Below are positions 51,127 through 59,214 of a DNA stretch of 64,000 nt, in pieces. This DNA is from UBA2336 sp037443645 (lineage in GTDB: Bacteria; Bacteroidota; Bacteroidia; Cytophagales; Cyclobacteriaceae): NCBI GenBank assembly GCA_037443645.1, contig JBBINY010000007.1:6247-70246 (forward strand), given 5' to 3'. The first letter of the stretch is position 1. The number at the start of each line of letters is the position of its first letter. Under the pieces are notes generated by a model. It was not told the origin of the DNA. It made no database searches and worked only from the letters and a program-made list of their open reading frames with translations. A program made the translations under genes and the position numbers.

Positions 51127-52065
51127 TTAAATGGGTGTAAGGATGGTTCTGCCAAATTCTGCGTACACATTTTCCCAGAAAATGGTTATCACTCCTGTTC
51201 CCGGGTTTACGTTTGACGTGCTCCCAAACGTATTGGCCGGGCCATTAATCAAGTAGCCATAAGCATATGGCGCAGAGACAAGGCTAACCTTACCACACAC
51301 ATCAACAAAAACGGCTGCTACAGGCGGGTTACCCCATATAATGGGCTCCATACCTCCACTTAGGTCTGGTAGATTATACTGACCAATTCCTGATGCCGTT
51401 GTAAGCGTTACTGGGTAATTATTTACATCAGGAGTACCATAATAATCAACCCAATTAGTAACGGCATTGTAATTACCGGCAAGGGCAGAGGGGCAAAGCA
51501 CCGGCACACTGCTGAACATAGGCGCATTAAAGAAAGCACCTCCAGTTACCACACCGCTGGTGTTGGTGTTGGTGAATTCGCGACCGTCAGTAAGCCTGAC
51601 AATGTGCCTGATTTCAAACACATCACCGCCAAATACCTGGTTTGCCGCCAAACCGAGTGCGGCAAGGATGGCGGACGACTGAATGGTAATGGTCGCCCGG
51701 GGATATCCTGTATCCGGATCTTTGGTGAACGCTGAAGCAGGAACAACCGCAACGGAAGTTTCAGCAGGAGTGAGAATGGGTGCATTATTGTCCACAAACT
51801 TTGCTGTAAATTCCATTTCCTCAAGCAACCCGCCTTTTTTGACATCGCGCACTTCCAGGGTTATGACAAAACTGGAAACTGTAGGGTCAAGGGGATATCC
51901 AGGGGCATCTTCGGCAAGGAAGGATCCTGATGGCACAGCAATAATAGCAGCGTAAGCTCCGTACTCCTGGTTCTCATAATCGTAAGGCAACTTACTCTCG
52001 TCTTTACATGCAAAGCTGGCAACCAGAAGCAGTGCCGTTACAGTAAGATATTTTATGTATTTCAT
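51127..52065 (-). CDS. predicted surface lipoprotein of a SusCD locus
   Basis: 312 residues. A lipoprotein signal ends at Cys20 (LLLVASFACKDESK). The CKDE start resembles the surface-export signal of Bacteroidota lipoproteins (Cys then Lys and acidic residues), so it may be displayed outside. The first half looks like an immunoglobulin-like domain, the second like a compact beta domain (CPSALAGNYNAVTNWVDYY in part). It has no enzyme motif I recognise. It follows susD by 14 bases, so it is likely a ligand-binding partner of the SusC/SusD pair. Confidence 0.75.
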   Translation of the reverse strand: MKYIKYLTVTALLLVASFACKDESKLPYDYENQEYGAYAAIIAVPSGSFLAEDAPGYPLDPTVSSFVITLEVRDVKKGGLLEEMEFTAKFVDNNAPILTPAETSVAVVPASAFTKDPDTGYPRATITIQSSAILAALGLAANQVFGGDVFEIRHIVRLTDGREFTNTNTSGVVTGGAFFNAPMFSSVPVLCPSALAGNYNAVTNWVDYYGTPDVNNYPVTLTTASGIGQYNLPDLSGGMEPIIWGNPPVAAVFVDVCGKVSLVSAPYAYGYLINGPANTFGSTSNVNPGTGVITIFWENVYAEFGRTILTPI

Positions 52066-52079
52066 AACTTGACTTCGTT

Positions 52080-53723
52080 TTATTTAATAAAATTATCCGG
52101 ATTCGTATCCCAAAAAACCTTCACCTTATTATCCGGCTTCTGGGTTGCCGTACTGTTCCGGTTTACATATACACTGGGATACGTAAACGAACGGTACGGA
52201 TTGCCTCCTGCAGGCTGCAGTGTAGGTTGCATGTCATTCGGTTTTCCCGTTCTGCGGTAGGTATTAAATGCATCCACCCCGTTACCGTAAAGCGCAATCC
52301 AGTACTCTTTTATGATGACCTGTAATCGCTCATTATCATTTGCAGCCGCATCATATTGTGCCAGTACAGCATTTACATAGTTGTTGATAACTGTTGCACT
52401 GGGAATCAAAGGAGACGTACCCGCATCGGGTGCTCCCACCGCTTTCACTTTATCAATTGACTTGCGGATACCTTGTTCCAGAAGTGTTCTGGGGTTTCCG
52501 ATTGTTCCGGAAGCAAATACCAATGCGGCTTCAGCTTTCATGAACTCGGTAAATGCTGAATTCATAATCGGAAGGATGCCCGCACCTTTCAGCCCCATAT
52601 CCTGGTTAACGGCAGAAAACGAACTGTTATCAAACTTTCCGCCTGCGGGGTAGATACCAAAGGCAGTGCGCTTGAAGTTATCCGGAGGAATACCACTGAA
52701 ATCCCCGAAATCACGGCCCCAGTAACCATCACCAACCGCGCAAAATACGTAACCGGCATAATGAGCAGGAGGTGAAACGTTGATGCAGAAAAGTTCATTG
52801 ACATCGGTTGTTGTTGCAGAAACCTGACGATAGAAATAATAACGGATGCGCGGATCAACCACACTCTTGCCGTTGTACATCATTTCCATGAAGTGATTGC
52901 TCTGATAGTAGCCGGCACCATTCAGGTAGTCGCCTGTAAAATAAGGATGACGACTGTCGGGGTTGGCATTGGTGGTTGAGTAGCGGAAATTGAAGTCCTC
53001 AACATTTGAACCTAAGTCCACCAGGTCGTTCTCAGTTACCAATGCCTCAATGTTTGCTTTTGCATTGGCATTGACTAGCCGGGTTTGCAGGTTTGCACGC
53101 AACTTCAGGGTTTTGGCCAGGCTGCGCCACCGTGCTCCATTGCCTCCATAAAAGATGTCATTTTTTGGCTTAGCCAGCGAGTTATTATCCGGATCAGCAT
53201 CCAGATCGCGGTTAAAGTTGGCGATGGCATCATCCAGTAACGCCATGGCTTCAGCATACACATCGGCTTCATCATCCTGACCGGGGTTAAAGTTATTTGG
53301 ATCGAACGCTTCCGAGTAAGGAATCCGTCCAAAATAATCCACCAGTGTCATCATGGTGTAGGCCTGCATAACTTGCGCCATGCCCAGGTGATAGTACAAT
53401 TTACGATCGGCAAACGAGGTGGAGTTAAGATTGATATTCAATAAGATTTCAATGTACCCGGTAGTCCAAAGGTTATCAAAACTCTGGGCAAAAAACCCGT
53501 TTTCATACGTGGGTCCATAAAAATGGATCTGGCGGGTCATTTGCATGCCAAAGTCGCTCGCTTCCCAGAAGAAATCGGCAAAGCCCAACTGAATACCGTT
53601 CAGGATATAATCGGGATTGGCTTTATCGGGCGTTAATGCACTTGGATTATCGAGTTTATTCAAGTCGCAGGACAACGCCCCGACCAGTACAATCGCTAAT
53701 AATATTTTCTTAAGTAGTTTCAT
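52080..53723 (-). CDS. SusD/RagB-family outer-membrane lipoprotein
   Basis: 547 residues. A lipobox at Cys19 (LVGALSCDLNKLDNP) is followed by the alpha-helical TPR-like SusD fold: IQLGFADFFWEASDFGMQMTRQ in part, QAYTMMTLVDYFGRIPYSEAF in part, and the ending typical of the family (RRTGKPNDMQPTLQPAGGNPYRS in part). SusD caps the SusC channel and captures a nutrient at the surface. It is the second gene of the three-gene operon. The substrate is not evident; peptides and glycans are both possible. Confidence 0.93.
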   Translation of the reverse strand: MKLLKKILLAIVLVGALSCDLNKLDNPSALTPDKANPDYILNGIQLGFADFFWEASDFGMQMTRQIHFYGPTYENGFFAQSFDNLWTTGYIEILLNINLNSTSFADRKLYYHLGMAQVMQAYTMMTLVDYFGRIPYSEAFDPNNFNPGQDDEADVYAEAMALLDDAIANFNRDLDADPDNNSLAKPKNDIFYGGNGARWRSLAKTLKLRANLQTRLVNANAKANIEALVTENDLVDLGSNVEDFNFRYSTTNANPDSRHPYFTGDYLNGAGYYQSNHFMEMMYNGKSVVDPRIRYYFYRQVSATTTDVNELFCINVSPPAHYAGYVFCAVGDGYWGRDFGDFSGIPPDNFKRTAFGIYPAGGKFDNSSFSAVNQDMGLKGAGILPIMNSAFTEFMKAEAALVFASGTIGNPRTLLEQGIRKSIDKVKAVGAPDAGTSPLIPSATVINNYVNAVLAQYDAAANDNERLQVIIKEYWIALYGNGVDAFNTYRRTGKPNDMQPTLQPAGGNPYRSFTYPSVYVNRNSTATQKPDNKVKVFWDTNPDNFIK

Positions 53724-53747
53724 AATGCTTACAATTTAGAAGGTCCG

Positions 53748-56700
53748 TTACAAGGTAATCCGCAAGCTCACACCGTACCGTCTTGACGTAGGACCGGTAA
53801 GGAACTCAAGGCCCAGGCCATTGCCTACGCCAGTACTCAACACATCGGTATCAAAGTTCATGTACTTCGGAAAGTTCACGGCTTTGTACCACAGGTTTTG
53901 ACCCAGCAACGAAATGGAAGCTGACCGGATTGGTGTCTTCCCTAAAATGGATGCGGGTATAGCGTATCCAAGGCTTATTTCGCGTAACCGGATAGTTGTT
54001 CCATCATAAATGGAAACTTCAGTCGGTCCGAAACCAATGTTGTTAAAGAAGGCCGTACCGATAGAAGTCTGAATGTTGTTGGGCGTTCCGTCTTGCAATA
54101 CACCCGGAAGAATAACGGTTTGATCACGGTCAAAATCGGTGTCCTTGCTGATTCCCCGTGCCAGCATAGTTCGTGTAGTGGTTGAATAAATATCGCCACC
54201 ATAACGGTACTCCAACTGGGCGGAGAGTGTAAGTCCCTTCCAGGAGAATGTATTGATCAACGTTGAAGTCCAATCGGGGTTCGGGTCTCCGATAATGCCA
54301 ATGTCATCGCTGAATAACCAGTCGCCATTGGAATCAACCACCCGCTCACCATTGAGCCGCTCAATTTTCGATCCCTGGATTACGTTAAACGGCTTGCCCA
54401 CAATGGCCCAGTTGCCAATGTCGCTGAAACCGGCTATCTGAACCTGCTCCAATCCACCGCCTAACTCTTCTACAACGCTCCGGTACAACGACCAGTTAGC
54501 CACAATATCCCACTGGAATCCGTTGTTGAGCCGCACTGGTGTTGCGGTAAGCGCTAACTCAATTCCTTTCGTATTCAGTTTACCGATGTTAATCCGCGTA
54601 ACACCAAACCCGGTTGAAGGATCCAATGGTGCATCGGTTATCAGGTCTTCGGTATCGCGTGTATACAGGGTCAGGTCGATGCCAAGCTTTTTATTAAACA
54701 ATTGAGCTTCTACACCGGCTTCAAATTCCTTTTGCAATTCCGGTTTCAGGTTTGGGTTGCCAAGACGTGTTGATGCTGCATTAACAGTAAGTACATTACC
54801 ATTCGCATCAACAAAGGCCCGTGCATCCGAGAAAAGGGTGTTCCGTGTACTGTAGGGAGACGGGAACCCTGCCGAAGTACCATAGCCAACACGCACTTTC
54901 AAAAAGTTCAGGTTGTCAGACTCAATACCAAAAGCTGTTGTCGGCACAAAGGAAACGCTGGCACTGGGGTAAAAAAGTGACCGGTTGGCCTCTTCCAGCG
55001 TTGACGACCAGTCGTTCCGACCTGCCAGGTTAACGTATAAGTAGTCGTTGTAGGCCAGTGTGGCCTGGGCATAAAGACCCTGGCGGATGTTTTCCTCTTC
55101 ATATTGGAGCTGGGCACCATTGAATGATACCGCGGCATGATTAATGAAGTTATTATGGTTGATCAGCCCGAATACCACCTGGTTCTGACTTTCAATGCCA
55201 TCCTGCGCATACCGGTCTTGCCTGATTTGTCCACCCGCAACGAGGTTCAGGCTCATGCTCTCGTTCAGATTCCTGTTATAGGTGGCGATGAAATCGTGGT
55301 TCCAGATGGTGTTGCTGGCACTAACAGTTCGATAAACACCCTGCTGTGAAATTACACCCTGTACGCCTCCCCGGTTGCTCCAGTACTCCTGAAACTCATC
55401 GTACCGGTCAAGGCCTATCCGGTAAAGAAAATTAAAATCATCGGTTATGCTGTAGGTGAATGAAGACTGACCGTAGAAGCGATTTACAAAATCAGTCTGC
55501 CGGCTGTATTTGGCCGTCCACCGGGGATTTTGAATATCGTTACCTGAACGGTAGTATACGCTGCGATGATCATTCGGAGCTTCAAAAGGAAGACCCATCA
55601 AGTCAATGCTTCGGGGAGTGTAGAGCACATCGGCAAACACCGAAATCCCTGACCCGCTTGCCCCGGAACCATTCCCTGTACTCAGCGGTGGTGTTTCCAT
55701 ATCGGTTGTGGCAACGTTCATCGTTGTATTGATATTAAACTTGCTTGTTACATTGGCATTAATCCCGACACCGCCATTAATCTTGGTTAGCGTATTACCT
55801 GGAAGGAAACCCTCTTCATTGGTGTAGGAGAAGTTCGCGTTATAGCTTACGTTATCGCGTGAACCACCGATATTGAGGGAAGTGGTAGACACAACCCCTG
55901 TTCTGAAAAAGTTAGTCGGATCAGCATAGGCCTTGTAAGCATATTGCTTTCCGTGGTACTCCGGAAACTGGCTGTACAATGTTGGGTCAGCCAACCGGTC
56001 GAACGGGTGTTGCACGGAATCCGGACCGAATAATCCTGTTCCTCCACTGCCCGGAAACCGGGGGCCCCAGTTACTAAAGAAGAATCCGAAATTCTGATCA
56101 AATCCGTTACCGTAATTATCCTGATAGGTGGGAATGGATGCAATCTTGTTGAAGAATACCGATTGTGAAACATCAATACCAAAATTCCTGGCCTTCTTTG
56201 AGCCGTTCTTCGTGGTTACCAGAATCACACCCTTCTTGCCCTGTTCACCATATAGCACGGCAGCGGCAAGGCCTTTCAAAACGGATATGTTTTCAATGTT
56301 ATTGGGATCAAGGTCAAGAAAACGGGATGAAGTGCCCAACCCACCACCAGCAAAATCTCCCTGCGCATTGGTGCTGGTGTTGAACGGCACTCCGTCAACA
56401 ACAAACAACGGCTGGTTACTGCCCGAAATAGTAGTGTACCCCCGGATAACAATGTTGGTTCCTGTACCGGACACACCGCCCGTTGAGGTGATGTTTACTC
56501 CTGGAATTTTACCGGTAAGCAGCCTGCCGATATCGGATTCGGCCTTCTGTGCAACCTGTTCACCCGAAACCGTTGACACGGCATACCCAACAGCGCGTTT
56601 CTCGGTTTGAGCACCCATGGCGGTAACAACCACCTCGCTGAGCTGGGTCACATCGGAAGTCATATTTACATTCACAACCGAGCGTTCACCAACGGCAACT

Positions 56701-56945
56701 TCCTGTGTCTGTAATCCGATGAATGAAAATACAAGTACTCCACCGCTCGATGGAACTCCGGATAACCGGTAATTCCCGTCCGAATCGGTAACGGTACCAG
56801 TACTGGTTCCCTTCAGAACCACGTTTACACCGGGTAAGGCTGTCCCATCCTCAACAGATGTAACCTTTCCGGTAATCGTTCGCTCCTGAGCCCACACCTG
56901 GAACCCAAGAACCAACGAGAAGCTTAGTAGTAAAAACTTCTTCAT
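53748..56945 (-). CDS. SusC/RagA TonB-linked outer-membrane transporter
   Basis: 1065 residues. Signal peptide (LLLSFSLVLGFQVWA), CarboxypepD-reg-like domain (about 22-100, ITGKVTSVEDGTALPGVNVVL in part), plug with RLLTGKIPGVNI and GTNIVIRGYTTISG and FVVDGVPFN, then a 22-strand barrel ending GVSLRITL. It imports a ligand held by SusD using energy from TonB. No ECF sigma/anti-sigma pair, glycoside hydrolase or sensor gene adjoins it, so this is not a classical polysaccharide locus. Confidence 0.95.
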   Translation of the reverse strand: MKKFLLLSFSLVLGFQVWAQERTITGKVTSVEDGTALPGVNVVLKGTSTGTVTDSDGNYRLSGVPSSGGVLVFSFIGLQTQEVAVGERSVVNVNMTSDVTQLSEVVVTAMGAQTEKRAVGYAVSTVSGEQVAQKAESDIGRLLTGKIPGVNITSTGGVSGTGTNIVIRGYTTISGSNQPLFVVDGVPFNTSTNAQGDFAGGGLGTSSRFLDLDPNNIENISVLKGLAAAVLYGEQGKKGVILVTTKNGSKKARNFGIDVSQSVFFNKIASIPTYQDNYGNGFDQNFGFFFSNWGPRFPGSGGTGLFGPDSVQHPFDRLADPTLYSQFPEYHGKQYAYKAYADPTNFFRTGVVSTTSLNIGGSRDNVSYNANFSYTNEEGFLPGNTLTKINGGVGINANVTSKFNINTTMNVATTDMETPPLSTGNGSGASGSGISVFADVLYTPRSIDLMGLPFEAPNDHRSVYYRSGNDIQNPRWTAKYSRQTDFVNRFYGQSSFTYSITDDFNFLYRIGLDRYDEFQEYWSNRGGVQGVISQQGVYRTVSASNTIWNHDFIATYNRNLNESMSLNLVAGGQIRQDRYAQDGIESQNQVVFGLINHNNFINHAAVSFNGAQLQYEEENIRQGLYAQATLAYNDYLYVNLAGRNDWSSTLEEANRSLFYPSASVSFVPTTAFGIESDNLNFLKVRVGYGTSAGFPSPYSTRNTLFSDARAFVDANGNVLTVNAASTRLGNPNLKPELQKEFEAGVEAQLFNKKLGIDLTLYTRDTEDLITDAPLDPSTGFGVTRINIGKLNTKGIELALTATPVRLNNGFQWDIVANWSLYRSVVEELGGGLEQVQIAGFSDIGNWAIVGKPFNVIQGSKIERLNGERVVDSNGDWLFSDDIGIIGDPNPDWTSTLINTFSWKGLTLSAQLEYRYGGDIYSTTTRTMLARGISKDTDFDRDQTVILPGVLQDGTPNNIQTSIGTAFFNNIGFGPTEVSIYDGTTIRLREISLGYAIPASILGKTPIRSASISLLGQNLWYKAVNFPKYMNFDTDVLSTGVGNGLGLEFLTGPTSRRYGVSLRITL

Positions 56946-57085
56946 AGAAATTGGTTTAGGTTAATACGAATTCCAAATTAAACTAAAAATTTAATTGAAA
57001 GGGGGGAAAATCCTCCTTTCTTTCAACCCCCTGTGTTGCACTAATTAGTTGAACTAAGAACTGCTTTAATCATACGTACCTAAAC

Positions 57086-57112
57086 AAAAAGCCCCTGGGG
57101 AACCCCAAGGGC
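57086..57112 (-). terminator. terminator of rplU-rpmA
   Basis: GCCCTTGGGG/CCCCAGGGGC-type 10-bp stem with one mismatch (57091-57100 and 57103-57112), with five T on the minus strand (57090-57086). Confidence 0.75.
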
Positions 57113-57150
57113 ACATTATGTAACCAAAAATTCCCGCTGTATTGTATCCG

Positions 57151-57414
57151 CTAAGCCATTGCCTTTGGCTCAACCGATACAAACGAACGGTTTTCGCGGC
57201 CTTTCTTAAAAACAACCACTCCGTTGGTTAAGGCAAACAGGGTATGGTCTTTACCGATTCCAACATTTTTACCGGGGTGATGCTTTGTGCCCCGCTGCCG
57301 AACAATGATGTTGCCGGCTATTACCTGCTGGCCGCCAAACACCTTAATGCCCAGGCGTTTGCTTTCCGATTCGCGTCCGTTCTTTACTTTACCTTCTCCT
57401 TTTTTATGTGCCAT
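57151..57414 (-). CDS. rpmA: 50S ribosomal protein L27
   Basis: 87 residues. MAHKKGEGKVKNGRESESKR is the usual N-terminus, followed by GNIIVRQRGTKHHPGKNVGIG in part (VRQRGTKHHPG). The N-terminal tail reaches the peptidyl transferase centre. It lies 12 bases after rplU and before a terminator. Confidence 0.97.
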   Translation of the reverse strand: MAHKKGEGKVKNGRESESKRLGIKVFGGQQVIAGNIIVRQRGTKHHPGKNVGIGKDHTLFALTNGVVVFKKGRENRSFVSVEPKAMA

Positions 57415-57426
57415 TTTCTTAAATCT

Positions 57427-57735
57427 TTAACCAATCTTCTCAATCAATACCTTAGTAAACTGCTGGCGGTGGCCGTTTTTAACAACATAACCCTTTCTGC
57501 GCTTCTTTTTAAAAACGGTAACCTTGTCGCCTTTAACGTGCTCCATAATCTTACCCGATACCGACACACCCTTTACCGTTGGTGACCCTACATCCACTTT
57601 CCCGTCTTTATCCACCAATAATACCTCCTTAAAGGTAACAGCCGAACCGGCCTCGCCATTAAGTTTCGGAGCATAGATATATTGATCTTTTGCCACTTTA
57701 AACTGCTTTCCGGCCACATCAACAATTGCATACAT
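57427..57735 (-). CDS. rplU: 50S ribosomal protein L21
   Basis: 102 residues from the ATG at 57735 (MYAIVDVAGKQFKVAKDQYI); an upstream frame to 57813 crosses the promoter and is rejected. KVTVFKKKRRKGYVVKNGHRQ (in part) and the final FTKVLIEKIG fit L21, which binds 23S rRNA near L20. It forms the rplU-rpmA operon. Confidence 0.96.
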   Translation of the reverse strand: MYAIVDVAGKQFKVAKDQYIYAPKLNGEAGSAVTFKEVLLVDKDGKVDVGSPTVKGVSVSGKIMEHVKGDKVTVFKKKRRKGYVVKNGHRQQFTKVLIEKIG

Positions 57736-57755
57736 AGCTTTAAAAAATTGGACTG

Positions 57756-57763
57756 CAAAGGTA
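57756..57763 (-). promoter_or_regulatory. candidate -7 element of rplU
   Basis: TACCTTTG on the minus strand, 20 bases before the rplU ATG. It supports the chosen start. No clear -33 TTG is at the usual spacing. Confidence 0.5.
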
Positions 57764-57989
57764 AAAAAAGTACGCATATTATAGCACCAGGCACCATGGA
57801 ATTTCCCATACAAGCCCTAAATCAACTGGATTTACACTTTGAAAATATTTCTGAATTTTTTTAACCCTCGGGTTAACATCACATAAGGCCATAACAAAGG
57901 CCAATCAAACGGCTAAAACCCAATCATTTATCAATCCTAAAAAGCCGAAAATTTCAGTTAAAAACGCAATTTTTCAAAAAAGCAAGCCC

Positions 57990-58020
57990 TTTGAATTATT
58001 GGCTTCATTTCAAATATTTG
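57990..58020 (+). promoter_or_regulatory. promoter of nrdBA
   Basis: TTTG (57990-57993), 19 bases, then AATATTTG (58013-58020, one mismatch). Transcription would start near 58024, giving a long untranslated leader to 58177. Confidence 0.6.
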
Positions 58021-58176
58021 TACGCATTCAAAAACAAGCCGCGTCAGAAGTACATCTTCCGGCCCGGTATACTAACTGAAGCAATTTTTTCACCTGGTGA
58101 AGTCAGTCTGATTCCCAAATTGAGGGAAAGGATGCCTTTTCACCCTAACTGAGAACAACCCTAAAACCCACATACC

Positions 58177-59163
58177 ATGAGCAATACGCTACGGGAGCCC
58201 ATTTTGATTGAGAATAAAGACCGGTTTGTACTCTTCCCTATCCGCCACCATGATATCTGGAAATTCTACAAACAAGCCGAAGCCAGCTTCTGGACCGCTG
58301 AAGAAATCGACCTGAGCCAGGATCTTACCGACTGGGAAAACCTGAATGATGGCGAGCGCCATTTCATCAAACATGTGCTTGCCTTTTTTGCTGCCAGCGA
58401 TGGAATTGTAAACGAAAACCTTGCTGAGCATTTTGTATCTGAAGTACAATACACGGAGGCAAAGTTTTTCTATGGCTTTCAGATAGCCATAGAAAATATC
58501 CACTCCGAGACCTATTCCTTACTGATCGACACGTATGTGAAGGATCCCAAAGAGAAAGACTTGCTCTTTCACGCCATCGAAACCATGGACTGCGTGAAGC
58601 GGAAGGCCGACTGGGCTTTGCGGTGGATTGAAAAAGGAAATTTTCAGGAACGACTCATCGCCTTTGCTGCTGTTGAAGGAATATTTTTTTCCGGATCATT
58701 CTGCTCCATCTTTTGGCTGAAAAAACGCGGCCTGATGCCCGGACTGAGCTTTTCAAATGAGCTGATCTCCAGGGATGAAGGCCTGCATTGCGATTTTGCA
58801 TGCCATATTTACACCAAGCACGTGGTGAATAAACTGCCCGAAGAAACGGTAATTGCCGTGATCAAAGATGCCGTGGAAATCGAGAAAGAATTTGTGACCG
58901 ATGCCTTGCCCGTAAACCTGATCGGTATGAATGCCGAACTTATGCGCCAGTATATTGAGTTTGTGGCCGACCGGCTGCTCCATGAACTCATAGGCAAAAA
59001 AGTGTACGGAGCCACCAATCCGTTCGATTTTATGGACATGATTTCGCTGCGCGGAAAAACCAATTTCTTCGAAAAGCGGGTAGCGGAGTACCAGAAAGCC
59101 GGGGTAATGAACAGTTCGGAGAAAGAAACCACTCCGAAATTTTCCTTGAACGAGGATTTTTAA
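58177..59163 (+). CDS. nrdB: class Ia ribonucleotide reductase, beta subunit
   Basis: 328 residues. Di-iron ligands fit D75 (FFAASDG), E106 and H109 (IENIHSETY), E167 (AVEGIFF), E201 and H204 (SRDEGLHCDF), with the radical Tyr at 113. The text is strikingly close to the eukaryotic R2 protein (YGFQIAIENIHSE, WLKKRGLMPGL). It holds the tyrosyl radical used by NrdA to make deoxyribonucleotides. nrdA follows 51 bases downstream; the beta-before-alpha order differs from E. coli. Confidence 0.96.
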   Translation: MSNTLREPILIENKDRFVLFPIRHHDIWKFYKQAEASFWTAEEIDLSQDLTDWENLNDGERHFIKHVLAFFAASDGIVNENLAEHFVSEVQYTEAKFFYGFQIAIENIHSETYSLLIDTYVKDPKEKDLLFHAIETMDCVKRKADWALRWIEKGNFQERLIAFAAVEGIFFSGSFCSIFWLKKRGLMPGLSFSNELISRDEGLHCDFACHIYTKHVVNKLPEETVIAVIKDAVEIEKEFVTDALPVNLIGMNAELMRQYIEFVADRLLHELIGKKVYGATNPFDFMDMISLRGKTNFFEKRVAEYQKAGVMNSSEKETTPKFSLNEDF

Positions 59164-59214
59164 TTACCTTCATCACACTTTTTACATTTTTTAAACTAAA
59201 CAACCCTAGTCTAC

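Larger units (their letters stand above)
57736..58176. other. divergent intergenic region between rplU and nrdB
   Basis: 441 bases with no convincing gene. The left end holds the rplU promoter, the middle is AT-rich, and the right holds the nrdB promoter at 57990-58020 and a 5' leader of about 150 bases. The leader contains an odd palindrome TCACC-T-GGTGA (58089-58099). No NrdR-type box or known riboswitch core was recognised. Confidence 0.6.
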
